NCBI GenBank assembly: GCA_023402355.1 | Contig: JAEXCG010000162.1 | Coordinates: 1 to 11,911 of the forward strand | DNA from: Bacillota bacterium | GTDB lineage: Bacteria > Bacillota > Clostridia > Christensenellales > Aristaeellaceae | DNA length: 11,911 nt | Direction of reading: 5' to 3' | Shown: piece by piece, positions 1 to 6,139 of the stretch | Position numbering within the stretch: position 1 is the stretch's first letter | How the letters are laid out: each line of letters begins with the position of its first letter | Position numbers and translations under genes: made by a program | The notes under the pieces: generated by a model | Told to the model about the DNA's origin: nothing | What the model saw: the letters and a program-made list of their open reading frames with translations, nothing else | The model's database searches: none

Positions 1-154
1 CAAGATGACTTGGCCCGCGCTGTACGGGGCGGCCCGGGCGCACGAAATGGAAGAGGCGCTCTGGAAGCAGGCGCTTTCTGCGCTCGATTGCTTTGGCGAG
101 CGGGCGGATTATCTGCGGGAATTCACAGCGCGGCTTCGCGCCCGCCGCGCGTGA
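1..154 (+). CDS. ispA: Polyprenyl (farnesyl) diphosphate synthase, C-terminal end only
   Basis: Only the last 50 residues are present; the gene begins before the window. The reading frame starts at base 2 and ends at the TGA at 152-154. The tail reads KMTWPALYGAARAHEM, then ALSALDCFGERADYLREF and an Arg-rich end. This matches the C-terminus of short-chain trans-prenyltransferases, which have K-T-(Y/W)-P-x-L-x-G followed by A-x-x-A-L and FG-x-x-A-x-x-L. The enzyme condenses isopentenyl diphosphate with allylic diphosphates in the cytoplasm to make farnesyl or geranylgeranyl diphosphate. The Asp-rich catalytic motifs lie upstream, outside the window, so chain-length specificity cannot be judged. 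The context (dxs downstream) supports a role in isoprenoid synthesis. The stop codon overlaps the purine-rich ribosome site of the next gene. Confidence 0.85.
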   Translation, partial: KMTWPALYGAARAHEMEEALWKQALSALDCFGERADYLREFTARLRARRA

Positions 155-163
155 GGGGGATCA

Positions 164-613
164 GTGGTGGAGACGCTCTTAGCAATATTGGGGAACCGGA
201 TTCTGTGGACGGGCCTGATCGCGTGGTTTACGGCGCAGCTCATCAAGGTGCTGCTGACGCTGATGCTGCAAAAGAAGTTTGACGTGCATCGCTTCGTCGG
301 TTCAGGCGGCATGCCCAGCTCGCATTCGGCCTTTATGTGCGCGGTGAGCACGGCCGTAGGCTTTCAGGAGGGGTTCTCGTCCTCGATTTTTGCCATTTCC
401 GTGTGCTTTACGATGGTCGTGATGTACGACGCCGCGGGCGTGCGCCGGGCCGCCGGCAAGCAGGCCGCGGTGCTCAACCGCATCATCGAGGACATGTTCA
501 CCAACGGCAAGGGTTGGGACGACGAAAAGCTCAAGGAACTCATCGGCCATACGCCGGTTCAGGTCGTCGCCGGGGCGCTGCTGGGCGTGCTGATCGGCGT
601 TTTGCTGGGATAA
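164..613 (+). CDS. Divergent PAP2 family membrane protein (DUF212/YuiD-like)
   Basis: A 149-residue protein. It has the diagnostic motifs of the divergent PAP2 (DUF212) family: GMPSSHS at residues 49-55, the YDAAGVRRAAGKQA block at 88-101, and the C-terminal ELIGHTPVQVVAGALLG at 126-141, which runs into a final hydrophobic segment. Hydrophobic stretches near residues 13-33, 56-90 and 133-149 suggest an integral membrane protein. PAP2 enzymes remove phosphate from lipid or isoprenoid phosphates, and placement directly after ispA makes a prenyl-phosphate substrate attractive. That is inference, since the family is not well characterised. The start is GTG at 164 or the adjacent in-frame GTG at 167. 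The GAGGGGG ribosome site at 153-159 overlaps the ispA stop and fits 167 slightly better. The two genes are likely translationally coupled. Confidence 0.85.
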   Translation: MVETLLAILGNRILWTGLIAWFTAQLIKVLLTLMLQKKFDVHRFVGSGGMPSSHSAFMCAVSTAVGFQEGFSSSIFAISVCFTMVVMYDAAGVRRAAGKQAAVLNRIIEDMFTNGKGWDDEKLKELIGHTPVQVVAGALLGVLIGVLLG

Positions 614-626
614 TACGAATTGTCCG

Positions 627-655
627 TTGCATGTTGGACAAAAAAATGATATACT
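627..655 (+). promoter_or_regulatory. Sigma-A-type promoter for OLE RNA
   Basis: The -35 TTGCAT is at 627-632, followed by a 17-nt spacer and the -10 TATACT at 650-655. A TG dinucleotide at 647-648 makes an extended -10. The predicted start is about 662-664, exactly where the structured RNA begins. A 6-bp inverted repeat (TTGTCC 620-625, GGACAA 636-641) straddles the -35 box and could be an operator. The promoter lies only 14 bases after the stop of the preceding gene, so ole can be transcribed independently of ispA. Confidence 0.7.
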
Positions 656-662
656 ATGCTTT

Positions 663-1270
663 AAGGTGGTGCAGTATCCTAGTCAGCGACATCTTCTCTG
701 AAGGCGGGGCTAAAAATCCGTCAGAGGGCACATCGATGAAGTTTCTGGTGCTGGCTGCCGACGCCCAGTCGGGGGTTGGCGCTGGGAGTAAGAATTATGG
801 GCGATCCCCAATGGCATGGGGGCGTTGACCCATCTTTCGTGGAGGCTTGGCGGTGCGGTAACCCCGCACGCCATGAAAACCTGTACTTGCGGTCGCGTTT
901 ATGGCTGCATACAGCGTAGCCTGCCTTGAGCGGGTGCGGTGGATAGCGGAACTACACAAAGGGGCCTAGGGCTCATGGCGCCTGCGTGATTGCCGTTTGA
1001 AACCGCGTCTGCAAAAGAGGCTAGGAGAAGATGAAACTGCCGAGGAAAGCTCCTAGGCTGTCGTTTTTCGGATATGACAGGGATTACAGTGTGGTCTCAG
1101 TGGCAATCCGGTCGCAAACGCGGAGACGCTTTGCAGTCGGCTTTCAAGGGAAACCGCTCATCCGGTGACGGGGAGTAGCCGGCGGGGAAATCCTACCGGA
1201 CCTAAAGCCGCAAGGTTTATCTGTCATATTACCACCACTTTTTATGAGCTCACGCCTGTGAGCTTTTTTT
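663..1270 (+). ncRNA. ole: OLE RNA (ornate large extremophilic RNA)
   Basis: This block of about 600 bases has no convincing coding frame. From promoter start to terminator it is about 608 nt, matching the roughly 610-nt OLE RNA family. It sits between ispA and a DxxxD-containing membrane protein, and dxs, tlyA, nadK, argR and recN follow, the neighbourhood known for OLE. The ends can pair (GGTGGT 665-670 with ACCACC 1231-1236). Internal helices include CTCTGA 696-701 with TCAGAG 721-726, a bulged 10-bp hairpin at 848-873, and CTAGGAG 1021-1027 with CTCCTAG 1050-1056. In Bacillus halodurans OLE RNA forms a membrane-associated ribonucleoprotein with Oap proteins and is linked to Mg2+ homeostasis and tolerance of cold and short-chain alcohols. 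I identify it from context, size and structure; I did not run a covariance model. The conserved fold probably ends near 1240, with the rest being the terminator. Confidence 0.88.
1247..1270 (+). terminator. Intrinsic terminator at the OLE RNA 3' end
   Basis: A perfect 7-bp stem, AGCTCAC (1247-1253) with GTGAGCT (1258-1264), closes a GCCT loop. It runs straight into seven Ts (1264-1270). It would give OLE RNA a discrete 3' end and reduce, but need not abolish, transcription into oapA 36 bases further on. Confidence 0.85.
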
Positions 1271-1305
1271 ATCGCAGAAAATGACTGTGGAGTTGAATTT
1301 ACAGC

Positions 1306-1890
1306 GTGGGTAAAGACGCAAAATCAAAGGACGCTCGCTCGAAGGAGCAGGAAGCGGCCGCCAAGCAGCGGCGATGGGCGCTGCTCATCACCGGCATCTC
1401 CTTCGTGTTATCCTTTTCCATCACCTTCGTATCCGAGGTCTTCATGCGTTCGATGGGCCTGGGGGTCGCGCTCCTCGCACTTTTTGTGCTGATCGGGCTG
1501 GGCATCGCGGCGGATATCGTGGGAACGGCCATCACGGCGGCGGAGGAAAAGCCCTTCGTGGCGATGGCTGCCAAGCGCATTGCAGGCGCGAAGCAGTCTA
1601 TCTGGCTGATTCGCCGGGCGGACAGAATTTCCAACATCTTGAACGACGTGGTGGGCGATATCACGTCGATCGTCAGCGGCGCGGCCGGTTCCGCGATCGT
1701 CTATTACCTCATGGAGTTCGGCATCAGCAATACGCTGGGTACGATGCTCATGAGCGCGACGACCGCGGCGCTCATCATCGGCGGCAAGGCGCTGGGCAAG
1801 CATTTTGCGCTCAGCCGCAGCCACGATGTAATCGCCTTTGTCGGCCGGGCGATTGCGGCCTTCTCCTTCAGGCGGAAGGGAAAGGCCTGA
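1306..1890 (+). CDS. oapA: OLE RNA-associated membrane protein OapA
   Basis: A 194-residue protein. It has a Lys/Arg/Glu-rich N-terminus (1-23), then hydrophobic segments near 24-47, 52-78, 117-137 and 141-160, and a basic tail (FRRKGKA). The pattern fits a four-helix membrane protein with charged ends able to touch RNA. Between helices 2 and 3 lies NDVVGD, giving a D114-x-x-x-D118 motif like the DxxxD signature reported for OapA. OapA binds OLE RNA and holds the particle at the membrane. The stretch around residues 70-118 (AAE, then RxAGAKQ, then ILNDVVGDI) also recalls the DUF21 membrane domain of CorC/CNNM Mg2+ proteins, but no CBS domains follow. The start must be GTG 1306: an in-frame TGA lies at 1294-1296 and no other start codon intervenes. 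A weak GGAG (1289-1292) sits 13 bases upstream. No separate promoter is visible after the OLE terminator, so expression probably depends on read-through. Confidence 0.88.
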   Translation: MGKDAKSKDARSKEQEAAAKQRRWALLITGISFVLSFSITFVSEVFMRSMGLGVALLALFVLIGLGIAADIVGTAITAAEEKPFVAMAAKRIAGAKQSIWLIRRADRISNILNDVVGDITSIVSGAAGSAIVYYLMEFGISNTLGTMLMSATTAALIIGGKALGKHFALSRSHDVIAFVGRAIAAFSFRRKGKA

Positions 1891-1917
1891 ATCAGCCCTC
1901 CGTAAAACATGCGTTTG

Positions 1918-1977
1918 TGTGCGAATGTATTGGGGCAGGCAAACAGGCCTGCCCGCATTCCTGCTCGGGAACGCACA
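1918..1977 (+). promoter_or_regulatory. Structured leader upstream of dxs
   Basis: The 105-base gap before dxs holds a nested inverted repeat. The outer TGTGCG (1918-1923) pairs with CGCACA (1972-1977), AATG (1924-1927) with CATT (1956-1959), and an inner perfect 8-bp stem joins GGGCAGGC (1933-1940) and GCCTGCCC (1947-1954) around the loop AAACAG. No T-run follows, so it is not a standard terminator. It ends 18 bases before the dxs start and could control translation, act as a processing site or protect mRNA. Its function is unknown. Confidence 0.5.
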
Positions 1978-1995
1978 GAGGAAAAGAGTGAAAAG

Positions 1996-3894
1996 ATGGA
2001 TATATTGCCGAATATACAGGGACCGGAGGATTTAAAGTCGCTTTCATTGCCCGAGCTGGAGCAGCTTGCCGGGGAGATTCGCCAGGAGATCATCGACACC
2101 GTCGCGGAAAACGGCGGGCACCTCGCGTCGAACCTCGGCATCGTCGACCTGACGGTCGCCCTGCACCGGGTCTTCGAAAGCCCCAGGGACAAGCTGATCT
2201 TCGACGTAGGCCACCAGACCTACGCGCACAAGCTGCTCACCGGACGGCAGGCGGATTTCCATACCCTGCGCACCTACGGCGGGATGAGCGGCTTTCCGCG
2301 AAGAAGCGAGAGCGAGCACGACGTGTTCGACACCGGCCACTCCGCCACGGCGATTTCGGCGGCGCTGGGTCTGGCGCGCGCGCGCGACCTGCGGGGCGAG
2401 GATTATCACGTCGTCGCCGTCGTCGGGGATGGGGCGCTCACGGGCGGCATGTGCTACGAGGCGATGAACGACGCCGGAAACTTCAACGAGGAGATGGGGC
2501 GCTCGACGCGCCTGATCGTCATTTTGAACGACAACGAGATGTCCATCTCGCGCAACGTCGGGGCGATGGCGAACCACCTGACCAAGCTGCGCTCCAGCGC
2601 GAGCTGGCGCGGCACGAAGCAGGCCGTCAAGAAGGGCATTTCGCGCATTCCGCTGATCGGCCCGCGCGCGGCCAAACGGCTCGAAAAGATGAAAAATGCG
2701 CTCAAGCACTTCTGGGTGCATGGTGAGTTTTTCGAGTCGCTGGGCTTCCGCTATCTGGGCCCCATCGACGGGCACGACATCGCGATGATGGAGCACGTGC
2801 TCTCGGAGGCCAAGCAGGTGACGGATACGCCGCTGCTGATTCACGTCATCACCTGCAAGGGACGCGGCTACGAGCGCGCGGAACGCAGACCCGAAAAGTA
2901 TCACGGCATCGCGCCCTTCTTTCTGGAGGATGGCGCGCAAAAGAGCACCCCCGTCATCCCGGCGACGGCGAACGTCGTGGGCGAGACGCTTTGCGCGATG
3001 GCGGAAACGGACGGCCAGGTGGTCGCGATCACCGCGGCGATGGCCTCGGGAACAGGCCTCGTCCCCTTTGAACGCAAGTACAAGGAACGCTTTTTCGACG
3101 TCGGCATCGCGGAGGAACACGCCGTCACGATGGCGGCGGGCCTCGCGCGCGGCGGCATGAAGCCTTATTTTGCCGTGTATTCGACCTTTTTGCAGCGCGC
3201 TTACGATCAGATTTTTCATGACATCTGCCTGCAAGGCCTGCCCGTGCGGTTGCTGGTGGATCATGCAGGGCTCGTCGGTTCCGACGGAAAGACCCACCAC
3301 GGGGTGTTCGACCTGGCGATGCTTGGCTCTATGCCGGGGCTGTCGATCTGGGAGGCGAGCGACAACGCGGAGCTTTCCCAGATGCTCCTGGAAAGCCTGA
3401 AGTGCGAGGGGCCGCTCGCCATCCGCTACATCAAGGATGGCATCGATCTGGAAGAGCGATGCCCCGGGCGCGTGTTTGAACCGGGCAAGTGGCAATGGCT
3501 GCGCGACGGAGCGGACGGCGTGCTGATCGCACACGGGCGCATGGTGCTGCACGCGCTCAAGGCGGCGGAGCTTTTGAACGCGGAAGGAAAAGCGTTTGCG
3601 GTCGTGAACGCCTCCACGCTCAAGCCGCTCGACGTTCCCAGCATAGAGCGCGCGCTTAGTGGCGGGCGTCCGGTCTTCACGGTGGAGGAGAACGTCTCCT
3701 CCGGGAGCTTGGGGCAGACGATCAGCCTCCTGTGCGTGGAAAGGAGCCTCGGAAAGCTCGCGGGCTGTCTTTCAATCGGAGATCGCTTTGTGACGCACGG
3801 CTCCATGCGCGAGCTGCTCGCCGAGTGCGGGCTCGTGCCGGAACAGGTCGCTTCGCGCGTACTGGACGCGCTATCACAAACTCCCTATAAATAG
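1996..3894 (+). CDS. dxs: 1-deoxy-D-xylulose-5-phosphate synthase
   Basis: A 632-residue protein, normal for DXS. This ThDP-dependent cytoplasmic enzyme joins pyruvate and glyceraldehyde 3-phosphate, the first committed step of the non-mevalonate (MEP) isoprenoid pathway, and also supplies thiamine and pyridoxal precursors in many bacteria. Visible features are GGHLASNLG (residues 40-48) with the active-site His, FDVGHQTYAHKLLTGR (69-84), FDTGHSATAISAALG (111-125), the ThDP/Mg motif GDGALTGGM (144-152) with Asn178 in LNDN, and the transketolase-like pyrimidine domain with DVGIAEEHAVTMAAGLA carrying the catalytic Glu. A C-terminal transketolase domain follows. I chose ATG 1996 because the protein then begins as DXS proteins usually do (short, then a PEDLKSLS segment). 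The ribosome site is weak (AGAGGAAAAG, from about 1977). It is followed after 18 bases by tlyA. Confidence 0.96.
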   Translation: MDILPNIQGPEDLKSLSLPELEQLAGEIRQEIIDTVAENGGHLASNLGIVDLTVALHRVFESPRDKLIFDVGHQTYAHKLLTGRQADFHTLRTYGGMSGFPRRSESEHDVFDTGHSATAISAALGLARARDLRGEDYHVVAVVGDGALTGGMCYEAMNDAGNFNEEMGRSTRLIVILNDNEMSISRNVGAMANHLTKLRSSASWRGTKQAVKKGISRIPLIGPRAAKRLEKMKNALKHFWVHGEFFESLGFRYLGPIDGHDIAMMEHVLSEAKQVTDTPLLIHVITCKGRGYERAERRPEKYHGIAPFFLEDGAQKSTPVIPATANVVGETLCAMAETDGQVVAITAAMASGTGLVPFERKYKERFFDVGIAEEHAVTMAAGLARGGMKPYFAVYSTFLQRAYDQIFHDICLQGLPVRLLVDHAGLVGSDGKTHHGVFDLAMLGSMPGLSIWEASDNAELSQMLLESLKCEGPLAIRYIKDGIDLEERCPGRVFEPGKWQWLRDGADGVLIAHGRMVLHALKAAELLNAEGKAFAVVNASTLKPLDVPSIERALSGGRPVFTVEENVSSGSLGQTISLLCVERSLGKLAGCLSIGDRFVTHGSMRELLAECGLVPEQVASRVLDALSQTPYK

Positions 3895-3912
3895 AAGCTA
3901 AAGGAAAGCAAG

Positions 3913-4719
3913 ATGGAAAAAAAGCGTTTGGACGCCTACATGGTGGAATGCGGGCTCGCGCCGAGCCGCGAAAAGGCTCAGGCGATCATCATGTCGGGCA
4001 TCGTATATCTCGGCGGTCAGAAGGCGGAGAAGCCCTCCGCACCGGTCGCGCCGGGCGCTCAGGTGGAGGTGCGCGGGGCGGCGCACGACTTCGTCAGCCG
4101 CGGCGCGCTCAAGCTCGATAAGGCGCTGCGCGTATTCGACGTCAGCGCGCAAGGCGTGGTAGCGATGGACCTGGGCGCCTCGACGGGCGGCTTTACCGAC
4201 GTGCTGCTGCGCGGCGGTGCGGCGCACGTGTTCGCGATCGACGTGGGGTACGGCCAGCTCGACTGGAAGCTGCGCAACGACCCGCGCGTCACCGTTATGG
4301 AGCGCACGAACGCGCGCTATTTGAAGCCGGAGGATCTTCCGCTTGCCCCGACGCTTGCGGTGATGGACGTCTCCTTCATCTCGATCAAAAAGATTCTGCC
4401 CGCGGCCGCGGCCATCATGGGCGAGGCGGGTGAATTCGTCTCCCTGATCAAACCGCAGTTCGAGGCCGGTCGCGACCGCGTAGGAAAAAAAGGCGTCGTG
4501 CGGGATGCGCAGGTGCATCGCGACGTCATCTCTGAAATCGTGTCCTTCGTCGATTCCATGGGCTGGCGGGCGCAGGAACTCTCGTTTTCGCCGATCACCG
4601 GGCCGGAGGGGAACATCGAGTTTCTGGTACATATCGTCCCGGCCTCGCGCTGCGCTTGCAGCGTGGACGAGGCGGTTATCGCGCGGGTCGTCGAAGAGGC
4701 CCATCTTTCCCTGAAATGA
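3913..4719 (+). CDS. tlyA: TlyA family rRNA 2'-O-methyltransferase
   Basis: A 268-residue protein. The N-terminal S4 RNA-binding domain covers about residues 3-60 (RLDAYMVECGLAPSRE, then AQAIIMSGIVYLGG). It is joined to an FtsJ/RrmJ-like methyltransferase fold starting at VSRGALKLDKAL (61-72). The SAM loop is DLGASTGGFTD (86-96), followed by DVGYGQLDWKLR, MDVSFIS (151-157) and LIKPQFEAGR (178-187). These supply the conserved catalytic-type Lys and Asp residues. TlyA proteins methylate ribose 2'-OH groups in 16S and, in some species, 23S rRNA, and some members affect capreomycin sensitivity. Older annotation as haemolysin is probably misleading. The Firmicute orthologue is YqxC. AAGGAAAG at 3901-3908 is a good ribosome site for ATG 3913. 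The TGA stop lies just before the second promoter. Confidence 0.93.
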   Translation: MEKKRLDAYMVECGLAPSREKAQAIIMSGIVYLGGQKAEKPSAPVAPGAQVEVRGAAHDFVSRGALKLDKALRVFDVSAQGVVAMDLGASTGGFTDVLLRGGAAHVFAIDVGYGQLDWKLRNDPRVTVMERTNARYLKPEDLPLAPTLAVMDVSFISIKKILPAAAAIMGEAGEFVSLIKPQFEAGRDRVGKKGVVRDAQVHRDVISEIVSFVDSMGWRAQELSFSPITGPEGNIEFLVHIVPASRCACSVDEAVIARVVEEAHLSLK

Positions 4720-4724
4720 ATACC

Positions 4725-4753
4725 TTGCATGAATATTCATTTGATGGTATACT
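4725..4753 (+). promoter_or_regulatory. Internal promoter for nadK-argR-recN
   Basis: The -35 TTGCAT is at 4725-4730, then a 17-nt spacer and the -10 TATACT at 4748-4753. TG at 4745-4746 makes an extended -10. Hexamers and spacing are identical to those of the promoter at 627-655. The predicted start near 4760 leaves a short leader of about 24 bases before the strong GGGAGGAGGAAAG ribosome site of nadK. No terminator separates tlyA from it, so read-through from dxs-tlyA probably adds to expression. Confidence 0.7.
4728..4745 (+). promoter_or_regulatory. Possible ArgR (ARG box-like) operator
   Basis: A perfect 12-bp palindrome, ATGAATATTCAT (4729-4740), fills most of the spacer of the nadK promoter. 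An 18-base stretch starting CATGAATA agrees with the Bacillus ARG-box consensus at about 13 of 18 positions by eye, and a second TGAAT half-site lies at 4717-4721. The half-sites abut instead of being four bases apart as in the classical box, so the match is imperfect. argR is the second gene downstream, so autoregulation would make sense. This is inference. Confidence 0.35.
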
Positions 4754-4783
4754 GTCACGGGATGACGGGAGGAGGAAAGCGGC

Positions 4784-5644
4784 ATGGAGGTACGTTCCCT
4801 GGGGCTGACCTCGAACCCGAAAAAGCGGGAGGGCCCCGCGCTGGCGCAGGCCTGCATCACGGCCTGCAGGGATTTGGGCCTGCGCGTCGTGGTGGATCGC
4901 TCGCTCAGCGAGCATTTCCCCCTTCAAACGGGGGTTGAGGTGTCCGACCACCCCGCCGTCTGCGTAGATGCGCTGGTGGTGCTGGGAGGAGACGGCACGA
5001 TTTTGCGCGCCGTGCCCGACGCGGCGGCCGCGGGTATTCCAATACTCGGCGTCAACCTCGGGCGCATTGGCTTTCTGGCGGAGGTAGAACCGGAAAATCT
5101 GCAGGGCGCGCTGATGCGGCTGCGCGCGGGAGAATATCGGGTTGAGCGCCGAATGATGCTCGAAGTGCTCATCGAAGGGCATGAAAGCATCTGCGCGCTC
5201 AACGAGGTGGTGCTCTCGCGCGGCACCTGTGCGCGCATGGTGGGCTTTGACGCTTACGTGGGCGATACGCTGGTGGATCATTACATCGCCGACGGGCTCG
5301 TGGTGTCCGCGCCGACGGGCTCGACGGCATACTCCTTGTCGGCGGGCGGCCCGATCGTGAGCCCGGACGTTCCCTGCTTTATTCTGTCGCCGATCTGCCC
5401 GCACTCGCTGCAATCGCGCCCCATCGTGCTCTCCGACCACGAGGTCGTGACGCTGGGCATCAACGCGGAGGAACCGCGCGAGGGGATGGCCGTCTGCGTC
5501 GACGGGCAAAGGACGTATGCCGTGCATAACCACGAACACATACGGGTTCGCCGCGCGGCGTCGGACGCCGGTTTCATCCGTTTTCAGGAAGAACGGAATT
5601 TTTTCGCCCTGCTGCGCTCGAAGCTGTCGCAGTGGAGTCTATGA
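4784..5644 (+). CDS. nadK: NAD kinase
   Basis: A 286-residue protein, typical length for bacterial NAD kinase (PpnK), which phosphorylates NAD to NADP with ATP or polyphosphate in the cytoplasm. Visible motifs are GGDGT at residues 68-72 (the nucleotide-binding/catalytic loop), GVNLGRIGFLAE (89-100), the Asn-Glu pair in LNEVVLSRG (139-147), and the second conserved domain, DGLVVSAPTGSTAYSLSAGGP (170-190), followed by SRPIVLSD. The start ATG 4784 is preceded by an excellent ribosome site (4768-4778). Overlapping functional themes in the operon are cofactor supply and stress. The gap to argR is 22 bases. No unusual residues were noticed. Confidence 0.95.
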   Translation: MEVRSLGLTSNPKKREGPALAQACITACRDLGLRVVVDRSLSEHFPLQTGVEVSDHPAVCVDALVVLGGDGTILRAVPDAAAAGIPILGVNLGRIGFLAEVEPENLQGALMRLRAGEYRVERRMMLEVLIEGHESICALNEVVLSRGTCARMVGFDAYVGDTLVDHYIADGLVVSAPTGSTAYSLSAGGPIVSPDVPCFILSPICPHSLQSRPIVLSDHEVVTLGINAEEPREGMAVCVDGQRTYAVHNHEHIRVRRAASDAGFIRFQEERNFFALLRSKLSQWSL

Positions 5645-5666
5645 GGAACAAAAGGAGAGCAATGGC

Positions 5667-6116
5667 ATGAAGTCGACCCGGCATACCGCGATTGCGGAGA
5701 TCATCGAATCGCGCAACATCGAGACGCAGGAAGAGCTCGCGGAGGCGCTGCGGGAGCGGGGTATCCTGGTCACCCAGGCCACGGTATCGCGCGACATCAA
5801 GGAACTGCACCTCATCAAGGTGCTTTCCGAGACGGGCGGTTACAAATACGCGACGCTCGACAAGGCGGAAAAGGGGATGAACGAACGCTTCATCCGCATG
5901 TTTGCCGAATCGGTGCTCAGCGTGGTCTGCGCGAACAACCTCGTCGTCATCAAGACGCTGGCGGGCAGCGCGCACGTGGCGGGCGAGGCGGTCGACAGCC
6001 TGAAGTGGCCCGAGATCCTCGGCTCCATCGCGGGGGATAATACGATCCTGGTGATCTGCCGCACGAATGAAGAAGCGCCCCAGATCGTAGAGCGCTTTCG
6101 CTGCATGATGAAGTAA
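5667..6116 (+). CDS. argR: Arginine repressor ArgR/AhrC
   Basis: A 149-residue protein, the standard ArgR size. The N-terminal winged helix-turn-helix includes TQEELAEALRERGI (20-33) and the recognition helix region QATVSRDIKELHL (37-49). The C-terminal domain carries the hexamerisation and arginine-binding elements AGSAHVAGEAVD (99-110) and GSIAGDNTILVI (119-130), with Asp123 in the GDNT motif. The protein senses L-arginine, represses arginine synthesis genes and usually activates catabolism. No arginine pathway genes are in this window; linkage to recN is conserved in Firmicutes. ATG 5667 is chosen because AAAGGAGAG (5651-5659) is well placed and the protein then starts as ArgR does. The ATG at 5662 is out of frame and stops at once. 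A possible operator lies upstream of nadK. Confidence 0.95.
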   Translation: MKSTRHTAIAEIIESRNIETQEELAEALRERGILVTQATVSRDIKELHLIKVLSETGGYKYATLDKAEKGMNERFIRMFAESVLSVVCANNLVVIKTLAGSAHVAGEAVDSLKWPEILGSIAGDNTILVICRTNEEAPQIVERFRCMMK

Positions 6117-6139
6117 GGCCGTGAAAAGGAGCAATCGCG

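Noticed and set aside
620..647. Hairpin after the PAP2 gene as a possible terminator
   Set aside because: The stem is only 6 bp and is followed by As, not Ts, on the coding strand; it overlaps the OLE promoter.
337..828. A plus-strand open frame running from the PAP2 gene into the OLE region
   Set aside because: It is out of frame with the PAP2 gene, Arg-rich, without a ribosome site, and it crosses a promoter and structured RNA.
1040..1056. GAGGAAAG followed by CTCC, resembling the conserved RNase P RNA element
   Set aside because: The other RNase P hallmarks are missing in the right order, and the surrounding pairing, length and gene context fit OLE RNA.
2044..3552. A 502-codon open frame on the minus strand opposite dxs
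   Set aside because: It lies wholly antisense to a clear dxs gene, in high-GC DNA where such open frames are common. Its product is His/Arg-rich, low-complexity and like no family I know.
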